Both the position numbers and the translations under genes were made by a program. The notes under the pieces are model-generated. The model made no database searches and was not told the origin of the DNA. It worked only from the letters and a program-made list of their open reading frames with translations. Of a stretch of 64,000 nucleotides of DNA, positions 57,679 through 64,000 are shown one piece after another (position 1 is the first letter of the stretch; the number at the start of each line of letters is the position of its first letter). Origin of the DNA: Pseudomonas sp. AB6 (GTDB taxonomy: Bacteria; Pseudomonadota; Gammaproteobacteria; Pseudomonadales; Pseudomonadaceae); assembly GCF_034314105.1 (NCBI RefSeq), contig NZ_JAVIWJ010000001.1, positions 1,117,501-1,181,500 on the forward strand, written 5' to 3'.

Positions 57679-58608
57679 ATGACTATCTTGGTTATAGCTG
57701 AACACGAAAATGGTGTTGTTGCGCCAGCGACCTTGAATACCGTGGCTGCTGCGGTAAAAATCGGCGGTGACATTCACCTGCTGGTAGCCGGCACCAACGT
57801 CGGCGCAGTCGCTGAAACTGCTGCGAAAATTGCGGGCGTTTCGAAAGTGCTGGTCGCGGACAACGCTGCCTACGCACATCAACTGCCAGAAAACGTGGCA
57901 CCGCTGATTGTCGAGCTGGCATCGGGCTACAGCCACGTTCTGGCAGCTGCTACGTCCAACGGTAAAAACATCCTGCCGCGTGTTGCTGCGCAACTGGATG
58001 TCGATCAGATCTCGGAAATCATCGCAGTTGAAAGCGCTGACACCTTCAAGCGTCCGATCTACGCCGGTAATGCCATCGCCACCGTACAATCTTCTGCGGC
58101 GATCAAAGTGATCACCGTGCGAGCGACGGGTTTTGACCCGGTTGCCGCTCAAGGCGGTTCCGCTTCAGTTGAGGCAGTTGTTGTTGTTCACGACGCTGGC
58201 ACATCTTCCTTTGTCAGCGAAGAACTGGCCAAGTCGGATCGTCCAGAACTGACAGCGGCTAAAATCGTCGTTTCCGGCGGTCGCGGCATGCAGAATGGCG
58301 ATAACTTCAAACACCTGTACGCCCTGGCTGATAAGCTTGGCGCCGCTGTAGGTGCATCTCGCGCCGCCGTTGATGCGGGTTTTGTGCCCAACGATATGCA
58401 GGTCGGTCAAACTGGCAAAATCGTTGCGCCACAGTTGTACATCGCCGTTGGTATCTCCGGTGCGATCCAGCATCTGGCCGGTATGAAAGACTCAAAAGTG
58501 ATTGTTGCGATCAATAAAGACGAAGAAGCACCGATTTTTCAGGTAGCAGATTACGGCCTGGTTGCTGATTTGTTCGACGCAGTACCTGAGTTTGAGAAAC
58601 TGGTTTAA
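57679..58608 (+). CDS. etfA: Electron-transfer flavoprotein alpha subunit
   Basis: The FAD-carrying subunit (309 aa). The C-terminal FAD domain has '[20 protein letters not shown]', '[20 protein letters not shown]' and '[20 protein letters not shown]'. The ATG follows the etfB TAA directly. Together they accept electrons from acyl-CoA and amino-acid dehydrogenases and pass them to ETF-QO. Confidence 0.96.
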   Translation: MTILVIAEHENGVVAPATLNTVAAAVKIGGDIHLLVAGTNVGAVAETAAKIAGVSKVLVADNAAYAHQLPENVAPLIVELASGYSHVLAAATSNGKNILPRVAAQLDVDQISEIIAVESADTFKRPIYAGNAIATVQSSAAIKVITVRATGFDPVAAQGGSASVEAVVVVHDAGTSSFVSEELAKSDRPELTAAKIVVSGGRGMQNGDNFKHLYALADKLGAAVGASRAAVDAGFVPNDMQVGQTGKIVAPQLYIAVGISGAIQHLAGMKDSKVIVAINKDEEAPIFQVADYGLVADLFDAVPEFEKLV

Positions 58609-58747
58609 TCCAGGCTCTTCACTTATAAAGACAACCCGTTCGTTTCGGGGTTGAGTGAATAGCGGTAAGTCGGAAGTTCGACGCCCCGCACATTTCACGC
58701 AGCCCCAATGAGCGGGTTTTTTATTGGCTTTGATAAAGGGTTTACTC

Positions 58748-59569
58748 ATGAACAAGGCTCGGCGGCTATCCTCAGCTGTTTTTTACGGCTTGTTCATGTT
58801 GCCTATGTGCGCTTTTGCTATCGGGAGATGCGAGCGCGTGATCGTAACTGGAAGCCCTGATGCCCCGCCTTACCTTTGGCGTGACTCCAAGGATCCAAAA
58901 CACCTGATAGGCGCCAATGCGGATTTGTTTAAGCAGGCTGCGCAAGAAATGGGCCTGAAAGTTGAAATTTTGTATGCAGGAAAACGCCACGAGGCGCTGG
59001 ACGAAGTGCGCAGCGGTCGCATGGATGCATTGATTGATGTGCCGCTGAAGATCGCTGAATTGGAAGCGTTGGATTACATTCATCCCGCCATCATCCAGAA
59101 CGAAATTATGGTGTGGACTCGACGTGGTCACGCGCAACCGTTCAATGCTTTGGCCGATCTGCACGGTCGTGTCGGCGGGATGTCGGAAAAAATTCGTTTG
59201 AGCCCAGGGTTTGAAACAGCCGTCACCGAGCACCTTAGCGTTGCGCGTACGGTTAATTTGGCCCAAGCCTTTCAGAAACTATTGGATGGGCAGTTTGAAT
59301 ATGTTCTTGCCGGTCGTTACTCGGGGCTGGCCACGACCCAAACGCTTGGGGTTTCCTCCGATCTAATTGCCCAACCGCTACCCGTGGACAAAACCGGTCT
59401 GTATGTTGGCTTGTCATTCAACTCGGCGTGTAACGAGCCTTGGCTGCGCGGACAGTTGGCAAAAAAAATGACAGAATTGGCCGCCTCCGGCCTGTCTGCA
59501 GATGCAGTGACTCGTAATCTAGCGCTGTGGAAAGCGCAGTTACAAACGGCAAGTGTCCTCAATAAATAG
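58748..59569 (+). CDS. Periplasmic substrate-binding protein (family 3), no transporter nearby
   Basis: A 273-aa secreted protein: signal peptide MNKARRLSSAVFYGLFMLPM(CAFA), then 'VIVTGSPDAPPYLWRDSKDP' and 'MGLKVEILYAGKRHEALDEV', an SBP family-3-like fold. There are no permease or ATPase genes beside it. It lies before a DUF4398 lipoprotein and an OmpA-type lipoprotein with short gaps, so it may serve an envelope function or sense something rather than feed an importer. ATG 58748 gives a clean signal peptide; 58724 is possible. Confidence 0.82.
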   Translation: MNKARRLSSAVFYGLFMLPMCAFAIGRCERVIVTGSPDAPPYLWRDSKDPKHLIGANADLFKQAAQEMGLKVEILYAGKRHEALDEVRSGRMDALIDVPLKIAELEALDYIHPAIIQNEIMVWTRRGHAQPFNALADLHGRVGGMSEKIRLSPGFETAVTEHLSVARTVNLAQAFQKLLDGQFEYVLAGRYSGLATTQTLGVSSDLIAQPLPVDKTGLYVGLSFNSACNEPWLRGQLAKKMTELAASGLSADAVTRNLALWKAQLQTASVLNK

Positions 59570-59579
59570 GAAAGTTTTC

Positions 59580-59945
59580 GTGACTATTCGATCCTTATTC
59601 ATCGCCGTGGCCATTGTCACTTTGGCGGGCTGTGCCAACGATCCGGCCCCTATTGCACAATTAAAGCTTACGGATCAGGCGGTTGAACAAGCCAAGGCGG
59701 TGGGTGCCACCGAGGACATACCTGAAATGCGTATGGCTCAGTCAAAACTTATTCAGGCTCACATCGACATGGGAAAAAATGCCTTCAAAGCTGCTCGAAT
59801 GCAGGCTGAACAGTCAGAGCTGGATGCAAGATTGGCTGAAGCCCATGTATTGAACGAAAAAAGTGCAGAGCAGCTCGCGCAGCTCAATACCCGCCTTAAT
59901 CGTTTGTACAAGCAAGTAGGGGCTGCAGAGAGAACCGCGCAATGA
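59580..59945 (+). CDS. DUF4398 lipoprotein
   Basis: A 121-aa lipoprotein: 'SLFIAVAIVTLAGC' gives the lipobox, then a long helical, coiled-coil-like mature part with 'AKAVGATEDIPEMRMAQSKL' (the DUF4398 pattern) and a Gln/Ala/Leu-rich C-terminus. GTG 59580 follows AGGAAAG at 5 bases, preferred over GTG 59553 inside the upstream gene. It overlaps the OmpA gene by ATGA. Confidence 0.85.
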   Translation: MTIRSLFIAVAIVTLAGCANDPAPIAQLKLTDQAVEQAKAVGATEDIPEMRMAQSKLIQAHIDMGKNAFKAARMQAEQSELDARLAEAHVLNEKSAEQLAQLNTRLNRLYKQVGAAERTAQ

Positions 59946-60757
59946 AACTGAATTCTCGTGGCCTGAGCGTGTTTATGGTGTTCGGCATAGCAAGCCTTTA
60001 TGGGTGTGCCGGCCATCTAGGCAGCGATCAGGCGTTGCAGGAGGCCAGCGTCGATTTCCAGAAGGTCAAAGAAGACACAAACGTTCTGCGTGGCGCGCCC
60101 AAAGATGTCATCCGGGCTGGAGAGTTGTTAGCCCGTGCTGAACGACTGTCCACCTATTGGGGAAGTGGCGCGGACGTCATTCATTACGCGTATCTCAGTA
60201 GTCGCTATAGCGCAATCGCTCGCGAGCATACGCAATTGATGCTCAAGCAGGAGCAGCTCGCCATCTCTGATTTACAGCGCCAGCGTTTGCAGGTAGAACT
60301 GCGCGAAGCCAAATTGAGCAGTCTTCAGCAGCAAGGGATATGGCTGGAGTCGCAGATGGCCGCTCTGGTTACGACGCAAACGGATCGTGGTTTGATTATG
60401 ACTTTAGGCGATGTGTTGTTTGATACGGGCAATACCGAGCTTAAACCTTCGGCCAACCACACGTTGCTGAAATTGGTGCAGTTTCTCCAGCTCAATCCGA
60501 AGCGAATCATTCGGATTGAGGGCTATACCGACAGTACCGGTTACGAGCAGGAAAATTTTCAGCTGTCGAAGGATCGCGCCCAGTCTGTAGCGGATGTGAT
60601 TGCTGATATGGGCGTCGACGACGCTCGTATTCAGGTCGAGGGCTTCGGTGCTCAGTTTCCTGTCGATGTAAACGCATCGGAGCGGGGCAGGGCAAAGAAT
60701 CGTAGGGTCGAGATCGTTTTTTCGGACGATAAAGGCGTATTAAGCGCTAAACGCTAG
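59942..60757 (+). CDS. OmpA-type peptidoglycan-binding lipoprotein
   Basis: A 271-aa lipoprotein with lipobox 'ASLYGC', an N-terminal helical part like DUF4398, and a C-terminal OmpA domain: 'ALVTTQTDRGLIMTLGDVLF' and 'IEGYTDSTGYEQENFQLSKD' with RAQSV, then 'GFGAQFPV' and NRRVEIVF. It should bind peptidoglycan diaminopimelate by the conserved Asp and Arg. It is the last gene of the SBP-DUF4398-OmpA operon. Confidence 0.9.
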   Translation: MKLNSRGLSVFMVFGIASLYGCAGHLGSDQALQEASVDFQKVKEDTNVLRGAPKDVIRAGELLARAERLSTYWGSGADVIHYAYLSSRYSAIAREHTQLMLKQEQLAISDLQRQRLQVELREAKLSSLQQQGIWLESQMAALVTTQTDRGLIMTLGDVLFDTGNTELKPSANHTLLKLVQFLQLNPKRIIRIEGYTDSTGYEQENFQLSKDRAQSVADVIADMGVDDARIQVEGFGAQFPVDVNASERGRAKNRRVEIVFSDDKGVLSAKR

Positions 60758-60889
60758 GCTATTTCCTTAAGAAGTCGACGCTGGACTTTTAGTAGTGTCG
60801 GATATCTTTGGGCACAAAATATTCCTTAATTTGGCGTGTATATCGTTAACTATATTTCCACAGCGCGATTAATCGCTATGGTTTATACA

Positions 60890-60917
60890 AACTGTTCCAG
60901 TACACTTCTGAACTGTT
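60890..60917. promoter_or_regulatory. Direct repeat, candidate MocR-type site
   Basis: aactgtt occurs at 60890-60896 and again at 60911-60917, 21 bases apart, about two helical turns, each in a wider 'aactgttnc..gt' context. MocR/PdxR regulators often bind direct repeats with such spacing, and the site lies 79 bases before the MocR gene. Confidence 0.4.
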
Positions 60918-60962
60918 ACGGTTGGCGACGTACTTAATGCCATATAAAAAAATGTCGTCAGC

Positions 60963-60992
60963 GAAATTGAGGGCCGTGAAATTGAGGGCCGT
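60963..60992. repeat. Tandem 15-base repeat over the ribosome site
   Basis: GAAATTGAGGGCCGT occurs twice without spacer (60963-60977 and 60978-60992). Each copy contains GAGGG. The second copy's GAGGG is 7 bases before the GTG at 60996. Confidence 0.85.
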
Positions 60993-60995
60993 ATT

Positions 60996-62435
60996 GTGAC
61001 CAATCTTCTGCTCTATCAGCGCATTGCCCAGCAGTTGGCTGAAGATATTCGACGTGGCGTTTATCAGCCTGGGGAACGTGTACCTTCAGTTCGCAAAATG
61101 AGTTCGCAGCTCAACGTTAGTCATGCGACCGTTCTGCAGGCCTACGCAAACCTTGAAGATCAAGGTCTGATCCGTGCGCGGCCGCAATCCGGCTATTACG
61201 TGCACCAAACCCCGGCGCTAACCGCACAGACGCCTGATATCGCCCGTGTAGAGCGGCCTGGGTTGGTCACGCGCAGCAGCATTATTCAGCAGGTATTGGT
61301 CGAATCCCGGCGTGAGGGTGTATTTCCGTTAGGAGCAGCCACGCCCCATGTCGACTATTTGCCGGTGCGTGCCCTTCATCAACAAATTGCTAAAGTGACC
61401 CGCTTTCAAAGTCCACGTGCTTTCAGTTATATGTTCAGTCCTGGTTTTGAGCCATTGCGTCGGCAAGTCGCCATTCGCATGCGCGACGCTGGAGTGGTTG
61501 TAGACCCGTCCGAAGTTGTTATCACCCATGGATGTGTTGACGCGTTGCAGATGTCTTTACGCGTATTGACCCGTCCAGGTGATCTAATCGCAACCGAGTC
61601 GCCCACTTATTATGGCCTGCTGCAGTTGGCGGATCTTTTGGGGCTCAAGGTTATAGAAATTCCCAGCGACCCGGCCATCGGTATTAGCCTGGAAGCATTG
61701 CAGTTGGCGGCCAATCAATGGTCGATCAAGGCATTGGTAATGACCTCACGGCTGAGTAACCCGCTGGGCGGAACCGTTCCGGAGGAGCGCCAAAAACAGC
61801 TGTTGCGCTTAGCGTCAGACTTCGATATTCAAATTGTTGAAGATGACATTTATGGCGAATTAATGTTTGAGCTGGGGCGCACCAAGTCGCTAAAAGCGTT
61901 TGATCGGCTGGGGCATGTGATTTATTGCTCCAGTTTCTCCAAGACACTGTCCCCAGGCGTGCGTATTGGTTGGGTCATCGCCGGTAAGTACCAAGCCGAA
62001 ATCCAGCGCTTGCAGACTTTTAGTACTCATTCCGCATGCAGCGTCACCCAAATGGGGGTTGCCGCTTATCTTGAAAATGGTGGTTATGACCGCCATCTAC
62101 GCTTCATTCGACTTGAATATCGAAAAAATCTGAGTGCTTTCCAGCTGGCAGTGCAGCAGTACTTCCCGGAAGGGACGCAAATGAGTCGTCCAACGGGTGG
62201 ATTTATCCTGTGGGTGAGTTTGCCCGGACGCGTTAATACTCAGGAACTGCATGTGCGCGCGCTTGAACAGGGGATTAGCATCGCTCCGGGCTTGATTTTC
62301 AGCAATACAGAGCAATTCAATCATTGCATTCGACTTAACTGTGGTGTTCCTTGGAACCGGGAGGCCGAGCGCGCAGTCATGACATTGGGCATGCTCGCGA
62401 AGCAATTGTGTCAGGAGGCGGCGTTGGCGTATTAG
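60996..62435 (+). CDS. MocR/PdxR-type regulator (GntR HTH + aminotransferase fold)
   Basis: A 479-aa fusion: GntR winged helix at residues 1-75 ('LAEDIRRGVYQPGERVPSVR', 'LNVSHATVLQAYANLEDQGL'), then a class-I aminotransferase-like domain with the PLP lysine context 'YCSSFSKTLSPGVRIGWV'. The protein is likely a PLP-responsive transcription factor, not an enzyme. GTG 60996 has a ribosome site, duplicated by a 15-base tandem repeat. No obvious target gene adjoins it. Confidence 0.92.
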   Translation: MTNLLLYQRIAQQLAEDIRRGVYQPGERVPSVRKMSSQLNVSHATVLQAYANLEDQGLIRARPQSGYYVHQTPALTAQTPDIARVERPGLVTRSSIIQQVLVESRREGVFPLGAATPHVDYLPVRALHQQIAKVTRFQSPRAFSYMFSPGFEPLRRQVAIRMRDAGVVVDPSEVVITHGCVDALQMSLRVLTRPGDLIATESPTYYGLLQLADLLGLKVIEIPSDPAIGISLEALQLAANQWSIKALVMTSRLSNPLGGTVPEERQKQLLRLASDFDIQIVEDDIYGELMFELGRTKSLKAFDRLGHVIYCSSFSKTLSPGVRIGWVIAGKYQAEIQRLQTFSTHSACSVTQMGVAAYLENGGYDRHLRFIRLEYRKNLSAFQLAVQQYFPEGTQMSRPTGGFILWVSLPGRVNTQELHVRALEQGISIAPGLIFSNTEQFNHCIRLNCGVPWNREAERAVMTLGMLAKQLCQEAALAY

Positions 62436-62565
62436 GGTTTTCAGTGTCTAAAACGATTCTTATCAACTGTTTTTTTTCTGTGGCTAGATGAGTCGGATGC
62501 TTGTCACAGATCGGCCAACAGGTGAGCATGTGTCCTCCGCCTCGGTGTTAACTTTCGCCTCTATT

Positions 62566-63246
62566 ATGAATAATTTTTCTCGGTCTATTGGGTTACTGCT
62601 GATTACGCTGCTAAGCGCGTGTGATGCTGACAAATCGCCGACGCCTCATGCACCGACACCTAAGGTTTCGATCGAATCTCCTTCGGTTGAAACAAAAACC
62701 GCTGGGCAGTCTGACGTTAACTCGTCCCAGTCAGGGGTGAAGCCATCGGCGCCATTGATAGTTAATGCTCCCGCTAAGCCGTTTAAGCAGGTGGCGAGAG
62801 AGCCCGAGCATGTATTGGCACCTAATGTGGTGGTGGTGCCTGTGGTTGCTCATTCGTCGTCAGTTAAAAAGCCAGCTATCTTCAAAACGAACATCAGCGC
62901 AGCGTCGAGCAATTCCAAGTCTGAGGCCGCTGCCAAAGCGCGCGTACAGATCGCCGGCAAGACCAAGCCGTCCAGTAAGGTGGTACAGCAAACGCGTCTG
63001 GACAAACCGATTCTAGATTTGACACTCCCTAGCGAAATGGTCGACCAACTGCATCCTGTTGGGAAAGTTCAGCCCATCATTCATAAAGCGGTCTTGCCGC
63101 CGATGTTCAGCGAGAAGAAGTCCACTAAAGACAGTCCGTTTCAGCTAAACGGCCGTTTGCTGAGCAATCAAATGCAGTTGCAGCTTCGTGACGAGAGTCA
63201 TCGGGAGGTCGAGGGTGCAGCCCTGGATTTCGAGTTCAAACAATAA
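62566..63246 (+). CDS. Low-complexity lipoprotein, function unknown
   Basis: A 226-aa protein with a signal peptide ending in a lipobox (SIGLLLITLLSAC), then a Pro/Ser/Lys/Val-rich mature part. I do not recognise a domain. I chose ATG 62566 because it begins a good lipoprotein signal; an ATG at 62488 adds 26 residues before it. The ribosome site is weak at both. Confidence 0.6.
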   Translation: MNNFSRSIGLLLITLLSACDADKSPTPHAPTPKVSIESPSVETKTAGQSDVNSSQSGVKPSAPLIVNAPAKPFKQVAREPEHVLAPNVVVVPVVAHSSSVKKPAIFKTNISAASSNSKSEAAAKARVQIAGKTKPSSKVVQQTRLDKPILDLTLPSEMVDQLHPVGKVQPIIHKAVLPPMFSEKKSTKDSPFQLNGRLLSNQMQLQLRDESHREVEGAALDFEFKQ

Positions 63247-63347
63247 CGTGCGCAGGGGGCCATGAACGTCGTGTTTTCAAACGGTTGTTTTAGCGGGTAC
63301 TATCACCTTCGATTAGACCACTGCTTTCCTGCGTGAGAATACCGGTT

Positions 63348-63605
63348 ATGGACTGTCGTCCAAATTGTGGCGCGTGCTGCATCGCTCCCTCCATCAGTTC
63401 GCCTATTCCCGGCATGCCAAATGGCAAGGCCGCTGGAGAACGCTGCCTGCACCTTTCTGTCGAATCGTTGTGTGCTCTATTCGGCACGCCAGAGCGTCCG
63501 GCGGTTTGCATTTCTTTTTCGGCTGATGAGGAAGTCTGTGGCACCAGCCAGTCCGATGCGATTCGCCTGATTGACTGGTGGGAGCAAGCAACCTCGACCG
63601 CATAA
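63348..63605 (+). CDS. YkgJ-type cysteine-cluster protein
   Basis: An 85-aa protein of the CxxCxxCC family: 'DCRPNCGACCIAPSISSPIP' at the start, then 'GERCLHL' and 'PAVCISFSADEEVCGTS'. About seven cysteines suggest metal binding, possibly zinc or an Fe-S cluster. The molecular role is unknown. ATG 63348 chosen; GTG 63333 is possible. Confidence 0.85.
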   Translation: MDCRPNCGACCIAPSISSPIPGMPNGKAAGERCLHLSVESLCALFGTPERPAVCISFSADEEVCGTSQSDAIRLIDWWEQATSTA

Positions 63606-63687
63606 TCAGATGAGCATGTAGGGATAGTGGGCAACCAGATTTACCGCAACCGATTTACCAGAACTTTGCCAAAAAGGAATATAACAA

Positions 63688-64000
63688 TGGGTTCGCTGTA
63701 TCGGATGGCTGTTGTAGGTGGTTTGACTGCGTTGATGGCCGTTGCTGCTCAGGCTGATAATTGGAAGGTCGCCAAGGATGAGGGAGGTATAAAGGTCTCT
63801 CTGAGCGAGGTAGCAGGCTCGCAGTACAAGGCTTATCGCGGGGTCACCACGATCAAGGCGAGCGTGACACAGCTGCGCAAGCTACAGGAAGACGTGGTGG
63901 GCGCCTGCGCCTGGATCCATGAATGCAAGACGCAGAAAGTGCTGAAATTCGACGGTGGAAAGGTGTGGACTTACACCCAGTTCAATACGCCTTGGCCAGT
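63688..64000 (+). CDS. START-domain secreted protein (5' part)
   Basis: The frame begins at ATG 63688 (ribosome site aaaaagga), with a signal peptide 'MGSLYRMAVVGGLTALMAVA' ending near AQA, and continues 'DNWKVAKDEGGIKVSLSEVA', 'YKAYRGVTTIKASVTQLRKL' and 'CAWIHECKTQKVLKFDGG'. This is the N-terminal half of a bacterial START lipid-binding domain protein, in the periplasm. The stop codon is beyond the window (at least 104 residues visible). Confidence 0.85.

Noticed and set aside
56905..58152. A 415-codon frame antisense to etfBA
   Set aside because: It is a shadow of etfB/etfA; no independent signals.
58686..58723. Possible terminator or small RNA after etfA
   Set aside because: The stem around the T run is only a few pairs unless a long loop is allowed, so I did not list it.

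Overview
The window is a chromosomal segment of a Pseudomonas, most likely of the fluorescens/syringae side of the genus. This rests on the gene sequences, on several typical neighbourhoods (tyrB next to uvrB; gltX followed by Ala/Glu tRNAs; a LysR gene divergent from leuC-leuD-leuB-asd; the ETF dehydrogenase gene divergent from etfBA; MoxR-DUF58-TgpA), on DUF2790 and REP elements, and on ANR-, PsrA- and HutC-type sites. The species is an inference. I see no insertion sequence, prophage or CRISPR array.

Layout. 1-1757: 3' part of a 23S rRNA gene, 5S rRNA and terminator. 1.9-4.0 kb: NfeD protease plus slipin. 4.0-8.8 kb: a tripartite EmrAB/OMP-type efflux operon with its HxlR regulator. 9.2-10.0 kb: small genes (DUF2790 protein; a 24-codon ORF coupled to a 77-aa unknown). 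10.2-17.6 kb: a HutC-like catabolic/uptake locus with an amino-acid ABC transporter, an FAD-linked oxidase, a divergent 2OG-Fe(II)-type oxygenase and three TGTATATACA-type operators. It carries two broken enzyme genes: an internally deleted HisC-like aminotransferase and a frameshifted fragment of a histidine/aromatic ammonia-lyase. 17.6-22.4 kb: tyrB, uvrB, patatin. 22.5-28.7 kb: a lipoprotein, moxR-DUF58-tgpA-CHAD, thioesterase. 28.9-33.1 kb: a chemoreceptor with an ANR box and a second EmrAB-type pump. 33.3-35.5 kb: gltX and a tandemly duplicated tRNA-Ala/tRNA-Glu unit. 35.6-41.6 kb: TetR, thioesterase, dusC, a large PAS-GGDEF-EAL protein, LysR. 41.7-46.2 kb: leucine biosynthesis and asd. 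46.2-52.7 kb: an acyltransferase and the D-galactonate catabolic cluster dgoK-dgoA-dgoD-transporter-iclR. 52.7-58.6 kb: zinc alcohol dehydrogenase, AraC regulator, ETF-QO and etfBA. 58.7-64.0 kb: a periplasmic binding protein/DUF4398/OmpA-type operon, a MocR-type regulator, a lipoprotein, a YkgJ-type cysteine-cluster protein and the start of a START-domain gene that runs off the window.

Most of the window is ordinary core genome. The stretch that best deserves a second look is 10.2-17.6 kb, where a regulator, its repeated operators and transporter are kept while two of the enzymes have decayed. Of the regulatory sites, the ANR box before the chemoreceptor and the PsrA-like site in the ETF promoter region match known consensuses closely. 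Start sites were chosen by Shine-Dalgarno position, overlap with neighbours and family length. All functional calls come from recognising families by eye, without database searches.
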